From Lentisalinibacter sp037382365 (GTDB lineage: Bacteria; Pseudomonadota; Gammaproteobacteria; Steroidobacterales; Woeseiaceae), in NCBI GenBank assembly GCA_037382365.1, contig JARRPZ010000042.1:1-26682 (forward strand): a stretch of 26,682 nucleotides of DNA, written 5' to 3'. Below the pieces are notes generated by a model, which did not search any database, was not told the origin of the DNA, and saw only the letters and a program-made list of their open reading frames with translations. A program made the position numbers and the translations under genes. Shown in pieces: positions 1 through 7,777 of this stretch (position 1 is the stretch's first letter; each line of letters starts with the position of its first letter).

Positions 1-555
1 TTCATCCACAACATCACCGTGGCATCCATCGCCGCGCTGTTCCTCATCTACGCGCTCATCGCAATCCCGCTGCGCTCCTATTCGCAGCCGCTGATCATCA
101 TGTCCGTGATTCCCTTCGGCTTCATCGGTGCGGTGCTCGGGCACATCATCATGGGTGAGGCCATCAGCATGTTCTCGCTGTTCGGTCTCATCGCACTGGC
201 CGGCGTCGTCGTCAACGACAGCCTGATCCTCATCGATTTCGCGAACCGGGCCAGGGCCGCCGGCGCCGCCCGCCTGGAAGCCATGCTGGATGCCGCCCGT
301 CAGCGTTTCCGGCCCATCATCCTGACCTCGCTCACCACCGCGGCCGGTCTCGCACCCATCATGGCCGAGACCAGTACCCAGGCTCAGTACGTCATCCCCA
401 TGGCGATCTCGCTCAGCTACGGCATCATCTTCGCCACGCTGATCACGCTGTTCCTGGTGCCGGCGCTGTACCTGCTGCAGGAGGATTTCCGTCACGGGAT
501 GCGGCGCCTGACAGACCTGCTGCTCGGTCGCGAACCCGAGCGCCATACCGCCTGA
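1..555 (+). CDS. RND-family efflux transporter, C-terminal part (5' end outside window)
   Basis: The frame is open from base 1 to TGA at 553-555, so only the last 184 or so residues are visible. They match the C-terminal membrane half of AcrB/MexB-type inner-membrane RND pumps, which drive proton-coupled export through a periplasmic adaptor and an outer-membrane channel. Hydrophobic helices alternate with short loops, and the family-typical stretch SLFGLIALAGVVVNDS (about residues 59-74 of the visible part) is followed by LIDFANRAR. A later conserved block contains FRPIILTSLTTAAG. The protein ends in a short charged tail. The substrate cannot be told from this part; the heavy-metal and multidrug branches both remain possible. 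It ends 118 bases before the likely start of the AlgZ-like kinase, and the AlgR-like boxes begin 12 bases after its stop. Confidence 0.9.
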   Translation, partial: FIHNITVASIAALFLIYALIAIPLRSYSQPLIIMSVIPFGFIGAVLGHIIMGEAISMFSLFGLIALAGVVVNDSLILIDFANRARAAGAARLEAMLDAARQRFRPIILTSLTTAAGLAPIMAETSTQAQYVIPMAISLSYGIIFATLITLFLVPALYLLQEDFRHGMRRLTDLLLGREPERHTA

Positions 556-567
556 CTCCGTTGTTGC

Positions 568-598
568 GACGAACCGTTCGCCGGGTGCGACGAACGGT
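568..598 (-). promoter_or_regulatory. Pair of AlgR-like (LytTR) binding boxes, 21 bp apart
   Basis: GACGAACCGT (568-577) and GACGAACGGT (589-598) are direct repeats matching at 9 of 10 positions, offset by exactly 21 bp. Read on the minus strand the second is ACCGTTCGTC, the published Pseudomonas AlgR consensus as I know it; the first differs at one base. The same segment holds a perfect 8-bp inverted repeat, ACCGTTCG (573-580) and CGAACGGT (591-598). A TATACT hexamer at 623-628 could be a -10 box with no good -35. A start near 635 would put the box centres at about -41 and -62, typical of an activator site. The genes downstream encode an AlgR-like regulator, so autoregulation is inferred. 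Confidence 0.6.
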
Positions 599-673
599 GG
601 CGGCCGACGTATGTCCGGGGTCTATACTGGAGCCCCGGAATCCGTCCGCTGCCGTATTTCCGCGATCCCCGAC

Positions 674-1750
674 ATGAACTTCGACGACCTCCTCAGGGAC
701 AGGAGCCGCCTGTTCTGGGTACTCGACACCGGCGGCTGGGCAGGCTACGGGCTGGCCTCCTACCTCGGCGCACTCGTGTACGAGAAGCCCGACGCCTACT
801 CGTTCGTGATCGCCGGAGCGGCAGTGACCGGATTCCTGCTCTCCCTGCCGATGCGCCTCGTTTTCCGGCGCCTGTGGTCCCGGTCGCCGCTGGTGATCGC
901 CGCGGGCGTGGTCGCCGTCTGCTACGTACTCGCGCTGGCCTGGCGCGTCTTCATCAACCAGAGCTACTGGACGCTGGTGAAGGACGGCTGGCAGCCCACC
1001 TCGCCGACCGACTACATCGGTGGCGTCATGGGGTCGTTCTACATCCTGCTCTGCTGGAGCGGACTGTATTTCGGCATCAAGTACTACCTGATGCTGCAGC
1101 AGCAGACGGAGAAGACCCTGCGGGCGACGGCGGCAGCTCACCAGGCCCAGCTCAGCATGCTGCGTTACCAGTTGAATCCGCATTTCCTGTTCAACACACT
1201 GAACGCGATCTCGACACTGATACTCGATCACGATAACGACCGGGCCAACCGGACGGTGATGCGCCTCAGCGACTTCCTGCGGCACACGCTGGACGACGCG
1301 GACCCGATGAAGCTCGTGCCGCTCGAGCAGGAACTGCGCGCACTGGATCTCTATCTCGAGATCGAGAAGGTGCGCTTCGGGGACCGGCTGACGGTCGAAC
1401 GGGACGTGGAGCCGGTCACGTTGCAGGCGCTCGTGCCCAGTCTCGTGCTGCAGCCGCTGATCGAGAACGCGATCAAGTACGCCATCAGTCCGATGGAGGA
1501 CGGCGGCACGATTCGCATCACGGCACGGCGTGAGGGCGCGCGACTGGCGCTGTCGGTGGCCGATACGGGACCCGGGCTGGAGGGCGGTCGGGCGGAGAAG
1601 AAGTCCTCCTGCGGCGTCGGATTGAGAAACGTGCGGGAACGGCTGCGTCACCTCTACGGTGCCGGGCAGTCCTTCGCGCTGGAGGAGAACGAGCCGCACG
1701 GCCTGATCGTGCGCATGGAGATGCCGTTCCGGACCGAAGAAGACCCATGA
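674..1750 (+). CDS. algZ: AlgZ/LytS-type membrane sensor histidine kinase
   Basis: This 358-residue inner-membrane protein has a hydrophobic N-terminal half of about four helices and a cytoplasmic His_kinase (PF06580) plus HATPase domain. The phospho-acceptor motif is LNPHFLFNTLNAIS with His170. The N-box is LQPLIENAIKYA, and the G-boxes are DTGPGLEGG and GVGLRNVRERL. In this family the kinase phosphorylates a LytTR regulator, here encoded by the next gene, which overlaps it by 4 bases (ATGA, 1747-1750). An upstream in-frame ATG at 611 exists, but the likely -10 box (623-628) lies inside that extension, so 674 is preferred. The length matches that of Pseudomonas AlgZ as I recall it. Orthology to AlgZ is inferred from pair organisation and the AlgR-like boxes; other LytS-type kinases are possible. 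Confidence 0.85.
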   Translation: MNFDDLLRDRSRLFWVLDTGGWAGYGLASYLGALVYEKPDAYSFVIAGAAVTGFLLSLPMRLVFRRLWSRSPLVIAAGVVAVCYVLALAWRVFINQSYWTLVKDGWQPTSPTDYIGGVMGSFYILLCWSGLYFGIKYYLMLQQQTEKTLRATAAAHQAQLSMLRYQLNPHFLFNTLNAISTLILDHDNDRANRTVMRLSDFLRHTLDDADPMKLVPLEQELRALDLYLEIEKVRFGDRLTVERDVEPVTLQALVPSLVLQPLIENAIKYAISPMEDGGTIRITARREGARLALSVADTGPGLEGGRAEKKSSCGVGLRNVRERLRHLYGAGQSFALEENEPHGLIVRMEMPFRTEEDP

Positions 1751-2559
1751 CCAGACTCCGTACGCTGATCGTCGACGACGAGGAACTGGCCCGGCGCGGG
1801 CTCGAGCTCAGGCTGGAGCAGCGCCCGGACGTGGAAGTCTGCGGCAGCGCGCGGAACGGCCGGGAGGCGATCGAGGCCGCGCGCCGGCTCCATCCGGACG
1901 TGATCATGCTGGACATACAGATGCCCGGCATGAACGGCTTCGAGGTGCTGGAGCGCCTCGCCGGCGCGAGCATGCCGGCGGTGATCTTCGTTACCGCCTA
2001 CGATCGCTTCGCCATCCGGGCATTCGAGGCGAGTGCTCTGGATTACCTCCTGAAGCCGATCGATGACGAGCGTCTCGGCGAGGCGATGGCCCGGGCCCAT
2101 CGTCGGGTGGGGCAGCGCCGGGCCCGTGAACACCGCGACCGGCTGCTGAACCTGGTCTGCGAACTCTCGGGGCGCGAACTCACGCTCGGCGACGCGCTGG
2201 AAGAGGCCGGGTCTCGCGGAGCCCATTATCCGCGGCGTCTGACGATCCGGGACGGGCGCGAGACCCGGTTCGTTCCGGTGGATACGATCGACTGGGTCGA
2301 CGCGGCCGGCGACTACATGTGCATACACGCGGATGGCCGCACATGGGTGATGCGGGGCACCATGAAGGGTCTGGAGGATCAGCTGGATCCGGCGGAGTTC
2401 GTCCGTATCCACCGCTCGGCTATCGTCAACCGCAGTCGGGTGCAGGGGCTGCGTGCCCACCGCAATGGCGAGTATTTCGTATCCCTCCTCTGCGGGGAGG
2501 AGTTGAAGCTCAGTCGGGGCTACCGGGACAACCTGGAACGTCTGCAGCCGTTGTCGTGA
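1747..2559 (+). CDS. algR: AlgR-like LytTR response regulator
   Basis: This is a 270-residue cytoplasmic transcription factor. The receiver domain (about 1-120) has the acidic pair D10/D11, phospho-acceptor Asp56 in VIMLDIQMPG, Thr83 in FVTAYD and Lys103 in LLKPID. A LytTR DNA-binding domain (about 162-266) includes FVPVDTIDWVDAAGDY and the conserved end FVRIHRSAIVNRSRV. The ATG overlaps the kinase stop, so the two are probably translated together. AlgR in pseudomonads controls alginate, twitching and virulence genes. What this copy controls is unknown, but two AlgR-consensus-like boxes lie in front of its own operon, and a weaker resemblance is seen upstream of the UrcA-family gene (about 3101-3110). 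A large hairpin follows the stop codon. Confidence 0.9.
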   Translation: MTRLRTLIVDDEELARRGLELRLEQRPDVEVCGSARNGREAIEAARRLHPDVIMLDIQMPGMNGFEVLERLAGASMPAVIFVTAYDRFAIRAFEASALDYLLKPIDDERLGEAMARAHRRVGQRRAREHRDRLLNLVCELSGRELTLGDALEEAGSRGAHYPRRLTIRDGRETRFVPVDTIDWVDAAGDYMCIHADGRTWVMRGTMKGLEDQLDPAEFVRIHRSAIVNRSRVQGLRAHRNGEYFVSLLCGEELKLSRGYRDNLERLQPLS

Positions 2560-2583
2560 AACAGGGCGATGCCCGGAGAGGAG

Positions 2584-2632
2584 ACCCGGACGGATGACCG
2601 ACGCCGTTGTGGCGCCGGTCATCCGTCCGGGT
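2584..2632. terminator. Large hairpin between convergent genes, likely bidirectional terminator
   Basis: A perfect 17-bp inverted repeat (2584-2600 with 2616-2632) continues, after one mismatch, as four more pairs (2602-2605 with 2611-2614) around a GTTGT loop. It lies between the stop of the AlgR-like gene (2559) and the stop of the converging UrcA-family gene (2640). There is no T-tract on either side, so it is not a textbook intrinsic terminator. It may stop both transcripts or protect 3' ends. Confidence 0.6.
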
Positions 2633-2639
2633 GGATCGG

Positions 2640-3008
2640 TCAGCTTCCTGCGACCCGGATCTCGCCGCCGTTGCCCGCGTGTATCCGTGAGAGCATCGGG
2701 TGTCCGATGCCGTCTACGGCCCCGTCCAGGGCCTCCTTCTCGCATCGGGCCTCGGCCGCCCTCATCCGCAGCGAACGGTGTCCGGGGCTCGCGCATACCC
2801 GGGCCGCGGCGCTGGTCAGGCGTTCATAGAATCTCGCGGCTGTTTCCGGCTGGTTCAGTTCGCCGGCGTGATACTGCACGACGACGCCATTCTCGGCAGC
2901 GCAGGCCAATCGGTCGGTTGCAAGGCCCGCCAGCAGACCGACGGCTGTGATGATGACGGCGAGCCGGAAATCCGGTTCGCCGGTGTTGCGGGTGATTCTC
3001 GTAAACAT
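2640..3008 (-). CDS. UrcA family protein, small secreted
   Basis: This is a 122-residue protein with a long N-terminal export signal (hydrophobic core LAVIITAVGLLAGLA, likely cleaved after ACA near residue 37). The mature part resembles the UrcA family of small, often periplasmic proteins of unknown function, seen mainly in alpha- and gammaproteobacteria. Typical features are VVQYHAGELNQPETAARFYE, an Arg/Ala-rich helix leading to VCASP, and a second Cys in ARCEKEALDGAV. The two Cys may form a disulfide. The ATG is preceded by a perfect AGGAGG eight bases upstream, which settles the start. It lies 140 bases downstream of the transglycosylase on the same strand, separated by a hairpin. No function can be assigned beyond the family name. 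Confidence 0.8.
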   Translation of the reverse strand: MFTRITRNTGEPDFRLAVIITAVGLLAGLATDRLACAAENGVVVQYHAGELNQPETAARFYERLTSAAARVCASPGHRSLRMRAAEARCEKEALDGAVDGIGHPMLSRIHAGNGGEIRVAGS

Positions 3009-3061
3009 GTCGAAGTCCTCCTGATGATCGTGACCGACAGGAGTTCAGATGCACGAGATGG

Positions 3062-3090
3062 CGCCTCGTCGGCCGGAAGACGACGAGGCG
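3062..3090 (-). terminator. Hairpin after the transglycosylase gene
   Basis: CGCCTCGTCG (3062-3071) and CGACGAGGCG (3081-3090) form a perfect 10-bp stem with a 9-base loop. It lies 58 bases past the mltD-like stop codon and 53 bases before the UrcA-family start codon. No T-run follows. It could end mltD-like transcripts or attenuate read-through into the UrcA-family gene. Confidence 0.4.
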
Positions 3091-3148
3091 TGCAGAGGGT
3101 GCGACGAAGCGTGCTGGGGAAGGGCCGGCGCGCCGTTGTTGCGCCGCG

Positions 3149-5149
3149 TCAGCCGGCTCCGGCCACCCGCAGTGAGTCGCCATCCTCGGCGATGGGCGCG
3201 AGAACGGGGAACTGGAGGCGCATGCCGGGTCGTATCCGGTCGAGTTGCAGGTCGGGGTTGTACTGGCGGAGCAACCAGACCGGGACGTCGTAGTCGCGCA
3301 GCGCCAGCAGCCACACCGACTCGCCGCGGCGGATCCGGTGTTCGACCGCATCGCTAATGCGGTAGCGCTGGAAGAACCGCTCCTGCAGACCCTGGTGGTA
3401 GGCGAGGCGCCGCTGTTCGAATCGCTCGCGATCCACCGTGCCGAATTCGAGCCGCAACCGTTCGCCGATCTTCACCGGGCGGCGGAAGCTGTAACCGTTG
3501 ATGTCCCGCAGGCGCTGGGTGCGTATCTGCAGCCAGTCGGCATAGTGGCCCAGGGTCTCCATGGCCTGGATCTCCACCGTGCCGTCTTCGGCGACGGCAT
3601 AGTCCGCGGGATCGGCGGCCAGCGCGGTCTGGGCCGTCGCGAGTCCGCTGCCCTCCACTTCCTCGTACCCGTCGGCGGGCGCGGGCAGATTGCCGAGCAG
3701 TGCGGCGGCGATGAGTTCGGTGTCGTATGCCGGCTCGTCGGTCGCCGCGGGAGGCGCCGGTGCAGCGGGGGGCGGTGCCGCTGCCCGCGCTTCCCGCGCC
3801 ACGCGTGCGAGTTCCACCGTCGCCTCGTCCGCAGGCAGCCTGAGCACCTGTCCCGCCCGGATGCGGTGGCGGCTCGCCAGCCCGTTCAGTGCCACGAGAT
3901 CGGATACGCTCACCTCGTAATAGCTCGCGATGCCGGAAAGCGTGTCGCCGCGGACGACCCTGTGCATCACGTCCGGGCGCTGGCGCTCGAAGACACTGTC
4001 CGGCCCCAGCGCAGCCAGCACCGCAGTCGGCTCGCTCCGCAGGGCGCCGGCGGGCAGACGCAGGGTGAAACCCCGGGGAATATGTTTGTCGCCGCTCCAT
4101 ACGGCGTGCTGCAGCGCCGGGTTGTGTCGACGGAGTTCGCCCGGTGTCATCCCGAGCGCCCGTGCCAGGCCGGCGGCGCTGGTATACGACTCCACGGTCA
4201 GGAATTCGTGGCCGGCCGGTGCTTCGATCGCTACCTTCCCGAAGTACTTCTCGGGCTCGCGATCTATCTGCAGCGCTGCCAGGAATGCGACATAGAAATT
4301 GCGCGAGGCGAAGCCGAAGGCGCGGCCCCGGTAGTTGCGCACGATGGTCTCGATGTCCGAAGTGCCGAGCTGCCTCGCGGCGCGGCGCATGCCGGCGACG
4401 CCGTGGTTGTAGCCGGTCAGCGCGAGCGGCCAGCTGCCGGTCACCGCATAGTTGTTCTCCAGCAGTCGCGCCGCCGCCGTGGTCGACAGGAACGGGTCCC
4501 GGCGCTCGTCCACGACGTGGTCGATGCGCATGAAGCGCCGGCCGGTCGACCGCGTGAACTGCCACATGCCCGCCGCGCCCACCTTGGAGTACGCATCCGG
4601 GTTGAAGGAGGATTCCACGTGCGGCAGTGCGATCAGCTCTGCCGGCAGTCCGCGCTCGGCCAGGACCTGTGCGATGTGTGGCTTGTAGCGGCCCGAGCGG
4701 CGCAGGCCCGCGAGGAAACGGTCCGACTGACCGAGCTGGAAGCGGACGTCGCGTGCCGCCTGCGCCAGGCGCTGGTTGCTGACGCCGTCGGGCCAGAGCG
4801 CGAGCACCCGGCGCTCTTCCTCGTCCAGACCGTCGCGACGACCGCTTGCGAGCCGCTCGAGGATACGACGGTAGTGCTTCTTGCGGTTCTCGATCTCGCG
4901 GTGGCGGGCGCGCCGGCTGCTCGTGCCGCCGAGATCCAGCGTCTCGTAGCGCACACGGAGATCCCGCGAGTCGTGCAGCACGCCTGCGGTGCTGGGTACG
5001 GCGCTGTAGATGTCGGCCCAGAAAGCGATGTCCGGCTCGAGTCCTTCGGGCCGGGGGAACAAGTCCCCGGCCGCGGAAGCAACAGCCGACGTGAGCAGCA
5101 GGGCGGCTGCACAGACGGCGCTTGCGAGGCGCGGACCCGTTGTCGGCAT
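3149..5149 (-). CDS. mltD: MltD-type membrane-associated lytic murein transglycosylase with LysM repeats
   Basis: This 666-residue periplasmic enzyme would cleave peptidoglycan between MurNAc and GlcNAc, forming 1,6-anhydromuropeptides. The signal peptide covers about residues 1-27 (hydrophobic AVCAAALLLTSAVASA). No lipobox is evident, unlike the E. coli MltD lipoprotein. The SLT domain (about 165-300) has catalytic Glu179 in ALPHVESSFNP, then GAAGMWQFTRSTGRRF and ALTGYNHGVAGM. Glycan-binding LysM repeats follow: a degenerate one at about 317-366, a clear one at 394-439 (HRVVRGDTLSGIA), a degenerate one near 524-568, and one at 600-648 (HRIRRGESVWLLA). A Pro/Ala linker lies at about 453-470. 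The ATG at 5149 is chosen because GGAG sits seven bases upstream and the signal peptide starts there; the frame runs on upstream to 5395 without support. Confidence 0.9.
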   Translation of the reverse strand: MPTTGPRLASAVCAAALLLTSAVASAAGDLFPRPEGLEPDIAFWADIYSAVPSTAGVLHDSRDLRVRYETLDLGGTSSRRARHREIENRKKHYRRILERLASGRRDGLDEEERRVLALWPDGVSNQRLAQAARDVRFQLGQSDRFLAGLRRSGRYKPHIAQVLAERGLPAELIALPHVESSFNPDAYSKVGAAGMWQFTRSTGRRFMRIDHVVDERRDPFLSTTAAARLLENNYAVTGSWPLALTGYNHGVAGMRRAARQLGTSDIETIVRNYRGRAFGFASRNFYVAFLAALQIDREPEKYFGKVAIEAPAGHEFLTVESYTSAAGLARALGMTPGELRRHNPALQHAVWSGDKHIPRGFTLRLPAGALRSEPTAVLAALGPDSVFERQRPDVMHRVVRGDTLSGIASYYEVSVSDLVALNGLASRHRIRAGQVLRLPADEATVELARVAREARAAAPPPAAPAPPAATDEPAYDTELIAAALLGNLPAPADGYEEVEGSGLATAQTALAADPADYAVAEDGTVEIQAMETLGHYADWLQIRTQRLRDINGYSFRRPVKIGERLRLEFGTVDRERFEQRRLAYHQGLQERFFQRYRISDAVEHRIRRGESVWLLALRDYDVPVWLLRQYNPDLQLDRIRPGMRLQFPVLAPIAEDGDSLRVAGAG

Positions 5150-5257
5150 CGATGTCTCCGAGGGTGCCCGAGGCACCGGGATGGTATTGACGTAATGTCC
5201 CGCGTCGAGTGTCGTCCTGCAACGGACGGCATCACGCTTTTTTGTTCTGCTGCAGAG

Positions 5258-5270
5258 GGATACAGTATCC
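5258..5270. promoter_or_regulatory. 13-bp hyphenated palindrome between divergent mltD-like and WS/DGAT genes
   Basis: GGATAC-A-GTATCC is a perfect inverted repeat with a single central base. It lies in the 180-base gap between the transglycosylase start (5149) and the acyltransferase start (5330). It contains -10-like hexamers on both strands (TACAGT and TACTGT), but neither has a well-spaced -35 that I can see. It could be an operator for a dimeric repressor; no regulator is assigned. Confidence 0.35.
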
Positions 5271-5329
5271 GTACCGGTGGATGCAAGCATGCTGCGCTGC
5301 ACGAGGCCGGGAAGCGACGGGGGAAGACA

Positions 5330-6736
5330 GTGAAGAGACTGAGCGTAGCCGACAGCAATTTCCTGCTGGCGGAAAGCCGTGAAACGCCCATGCACGTGGG
5401 TGCCCTGAGCATCTACACGTTGCCGAAAGGTGTGAAGCAGGAGCCGTACCTCAGGGGTCTGCTGTCCATACTGCGGCGGGACGATCCGTTGCTGGACCCG
5501 TTCGGCGAACGCCTGGCGCCCGGATTACTGGCCCGGACCGGCCTCGTACAGCACTGGATACCGGACGAGCACGTGGACATGGAGTACCACGTCCGCCATG
5601 CGGCGCTCCCGAAACCCGGCCGCTACCGGGAGCTGTTCGCGCTCGCATCCCGGCTCCACTCGACGCTGCTGGATCGCAACCGGCCGCTGTGGGTGATGTA
5701 TCTCATCGAGGGATTGAGGAATCGTCAATTCGCCACCTACTTCAAGGTGCATCACTGCGCCATCGACGGGGTACGCGGCATGCACCTGATGCAGAGCATG
5801 TTGTCGTCGTCGCCGTCGGGTCACGTGGACTACTCGCCGCTTTCTCTGGAAGCCTGGCAGCACTACAAGCGAATGATCGGTAATCCGCCGCCCCCGGAAC
5901 CCGCGTCGATCACGGACCTGCGGGCGGTCGCGGACATGATCCGTCAGCAGTTCGGGGTGACCACGGACGTCCTCGGCGGCCTCATGCGCTACGGTCGGGT
6001 CTGGCTCGGGCTGGGAGGCAAGCTGGCGGCGCCGTGGCATCGCATCCCCCACGGCATGCTCACCAGCAAGATCTCCGGCTCGCGCCGTCTCGTGGCCCAG
6101 TCCTGGCCATTCGACCGGGTCCATGGCGTCGCCCGCGCACTGGATGCCACCCTCAATGACGTGGTGCTCGCGATGAGCGCCGGAGCACTCCGTCGCTATC
6201 ACCTGTCGCAGGGCGAATCGCTCGCCCGCCCGCTGAAGGCGCTGGCGCCGATCTCCGTACGTAGCGGCGGCGATATCGATTCGGCGAATGCCATCGGTTT
6301 CATCATCACCTCACTGGCGACCGATATCGATGATCCGGAGCGACGCCTGCGGGCCATCCAGGAATCCATGCAGGCAGGCAAGGATCTCTACGCCGGCCTG
6401 TCGCCGGAGGGGGCCAGTCTGTTCACCGCCGTGGCCTTCTCGCCCGTCATCCTGACCAATCTGCTCGGCACGGCCGACTGGTTCCCGGCCTACAACCTGG
6501 TGATCTCGAACGTGCCGGGGCCGAATAAACGCATGTACTGGAACGGCTCGGAACTGGACGGCCTGTACCCGATGAACATCATCGTCCACGGACAGGCACT
6601 GAGCATCACGCTGGTCAGCTACGCGGGAAACCTGGATTTCGGCATCGTCGCCTGCAGCCGCACTTTGCCGCAGGTGCAGCGCCTGATGGATTACCTGGAG
6701 GAGGCGCTGGCGGAGCTGGAGGCCGTGGCGGGCTGA
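5330..6736 (+). CDS. Wax ester synthase/diacylglycerol acyltransferase (WS/DGAT) family protein
   Basis: This 468-residue protein resembles bacterial WS/DGAT enzymes, which transfer acyl-CoA chains to long-chain alcohols or diacylglycerol at the inner membrane and make storage lipid. The active-site motif HHxxxDG is present as HHCAIDG with His141/His142. A conserved NVPGP block lies near the C-terminus (VISNVPGPNKRMYWNG), followed by the family-like YPMNIIVHGQALSITLVSYAG. The N-terminal pattern LSVADSNFLLAESRETPMHVG is also typical. GTG at 5330 is chosen because GGGGGAAG stands just before it; upstream in-frame codons are antisense to the transglycosylase. Whether the product is wax ester or triacylglycerol cannot be decided from sequence, and some members have neither activity. 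No neighbour is obviously a lipid-storage gene. Confidence 0.88.
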   Translation: MKRLSVADSNFLLAESRETPMHVGALSIYTLPKGVKQEPYLRGLLSILRRDDPLLDPFGERLAPGLLARTGLVQHWIPDEHVDMEYHVRHAALPKPGRYRELFALASRLHSTLLDRNRPLWVMYLIEGLRNRQFATYFKVHHCAIDGVRGMHLMQSMLSSSPSGHVDYSPLSLEAWQHYKRMIGNPPPPEPASITDLRAVADMIRQQFGVTTDVLGGLMRYGRVWLGLGGKLAAPWHRIPHGMLTSKISGSRRLVAQSWPFDRVHGVARALDATLNDVVLAMSAGALRRYHLSQGESLARPLKALAPISVRSGGDIDSANAIGFIITSLATDIDDPERRLRAIQESMQAGKDLYAGLSPEGASLFTAVAFSPVILTNLLGTADWFPAYNLVISNVPGPNKRMYWNGSELDGLYPMNIIVHGQALSITLVSYAGNLDFGIVACSRTLPQVQRLMDYLEEALAELEAVAG

Positions 6737-6757
6737 CGCGGCCAGAAGGCGCGGCGC

Positions 6758-7777
6758 TCACGGTTCCGCGTAGATCGCCACCGTCACCCGGCCGCGGGTG
6801 TCGATGCTCGCCCGGTACATGCCGGGCGTGTTGTGGGGCATAGCGATGTTGCCCCGCGCGTCCATCGCGATCACGCCGCCGTCGCCGCCGGCGGCCGGCA
6901 GGACTTCGTGTATCAGACGCCCGGCCGCGTCGGCGATCGACGCCCCGTCGCGCACCCCCATGCAAATGCTGTGGGCGACCACGTAGCGGATGAAGTACTC
7001 GCCCGTGCCCGTGGCACTCACGGCGCAGCTGCCATTGTCGGCGTAGGTGCCGGCGCCGATGACGGGCGTATCGCCCACCCGACCCCAGCGCTTGTTCGTC
7101 AGCCCGCCGGTGGAGGTACCCGCGGCCAGGTTGCCGTTTCGGTCCAGGGCGACCGCGCCGACAGTGGAGTACCAGCGATCGTGCGGCGGCCGCCGCCTGG
7201 CGCTCTCGTCCGACTGCGCCTCCCGGAGCTGACGCCAGCGTCTTTCCGTGTAGAAGTAGTCGGCATCCGCGAGATCGAAACCCTGTTCCACGGCAAAGCG
7301 CTCGGCGCCTTCGCCGATCAGCATGACGTGGCGGGATTCCGTCATGACGCGCAGCGCCAGGTCGATGGGATTACGGATACGGCGGACGGCGGCCACCGCA
7401 CCGGCATTCAGCGTGGCGCCGTCCATGATCGAGGCGTCGAGTTCGTTTTCCCCTTCGGCGTTGAAGACCGCGCCTTTGCCGGCGTTGAAGAACGGCGAGT
7501 CCTCGAGGATGTTCACGGCCGTCTGCACGGCCCGGATACTCGGACCCCCGTCGCTGAGCACCCCGTGGCCGGCGCGCACCGCTTCTTCCAGCTTGCTGCG
7601 GATCGCCTGCTCGTCCTCGGCGGACATGTCGTCCGGGTCCATGGTGCCGGCGCCCGCGTGGATGGCGATCGCGACCGGCGAGACGCCTGCCGCGTCCGCG
7701 AGCGAGGCGGCGGCTGCCGCGACCAGACAACAGACTGCAATGGCGGCACTTACCGCTGCAACGATCGATGTTCTCAC
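6758..7777 (-). CDS. Isoaspartyl peptidase/L-asparaginase (Ntn-hydrolase, plant type), exported
   Basis: This is a 339-residue precursor. The family hydrolyses isoaspartyl dipeptides and L-asparagine after autocleavage in front of a Thr nucleophile. Here the Thr is Thr205 in YSTVGAVALD; the usual residues before it are HG or DG, so YS is slightly unusual. Other marks are AIAIHAGAGTM near the mature N-terminus, FNAGKGAVFNAEGENELDAS, GTSTGGLTNKRWGRVGDTP and the second-subunit motif SATGTGEYFIR. The signal peptide (about 1-30, AVSAAIAVCCLVAAAAASLADA) points to the periplasm. The start is GTG at 7777, with a purine-rich GGGGA just upstream; an upstream extension to 7912 adds no signal-like sequence. 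The upstream gap of 150 bases separates it from a divergent VOC gene. Confidence 0.88.
   Translation of the reverse strand: MRTSIVAAVSAAIAVCCLVAAAAASLADAAGVSPVAIAIHAGAGTMDPDDMSAEDEQAIRSKLEEAVRAGHGVLSDGGPSIRAVQTAVNILEDSPFFNAGKGAVFNAEGENELDASIMDGATLNAGAVAAVRRIRNPIDLALRVMTESRHVMLIGEGAERFAVEQGFDLADADYFYTERRWRQLREAQSDESARRRPPHDRWYSTVGAVALDRNGNLAAGTSTGGLTNKRWGRVGDTPVIGAGTYADNGSCAVSATGTGEYFIRYVVAHSICMGVRDGASIADAAGRLIHEVLPAAGGDGGVIAMDARGNIAMPHNTPGMYRASIDTRGRVTVAIYAEP

Noticed and set aside
611..673. Longer start for the AlgZ-like kinase at ATG 611
   Set aside because: The probable -10 box lies inside it, no ribosome binding site precedes it, and the added residues are not kinase-like.
3245..5329. 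Long plus-strand open frame continuous with the WS/DGAT gene, giving a 1163-residue protein
   Set aside because: The N-terminal 700 residues are antisense to the transglycosylase, are rich in Arg, His and Gln without any domain, and a ribosome binding site with GTG at 5330 fits the conserved WS/DGAT start.
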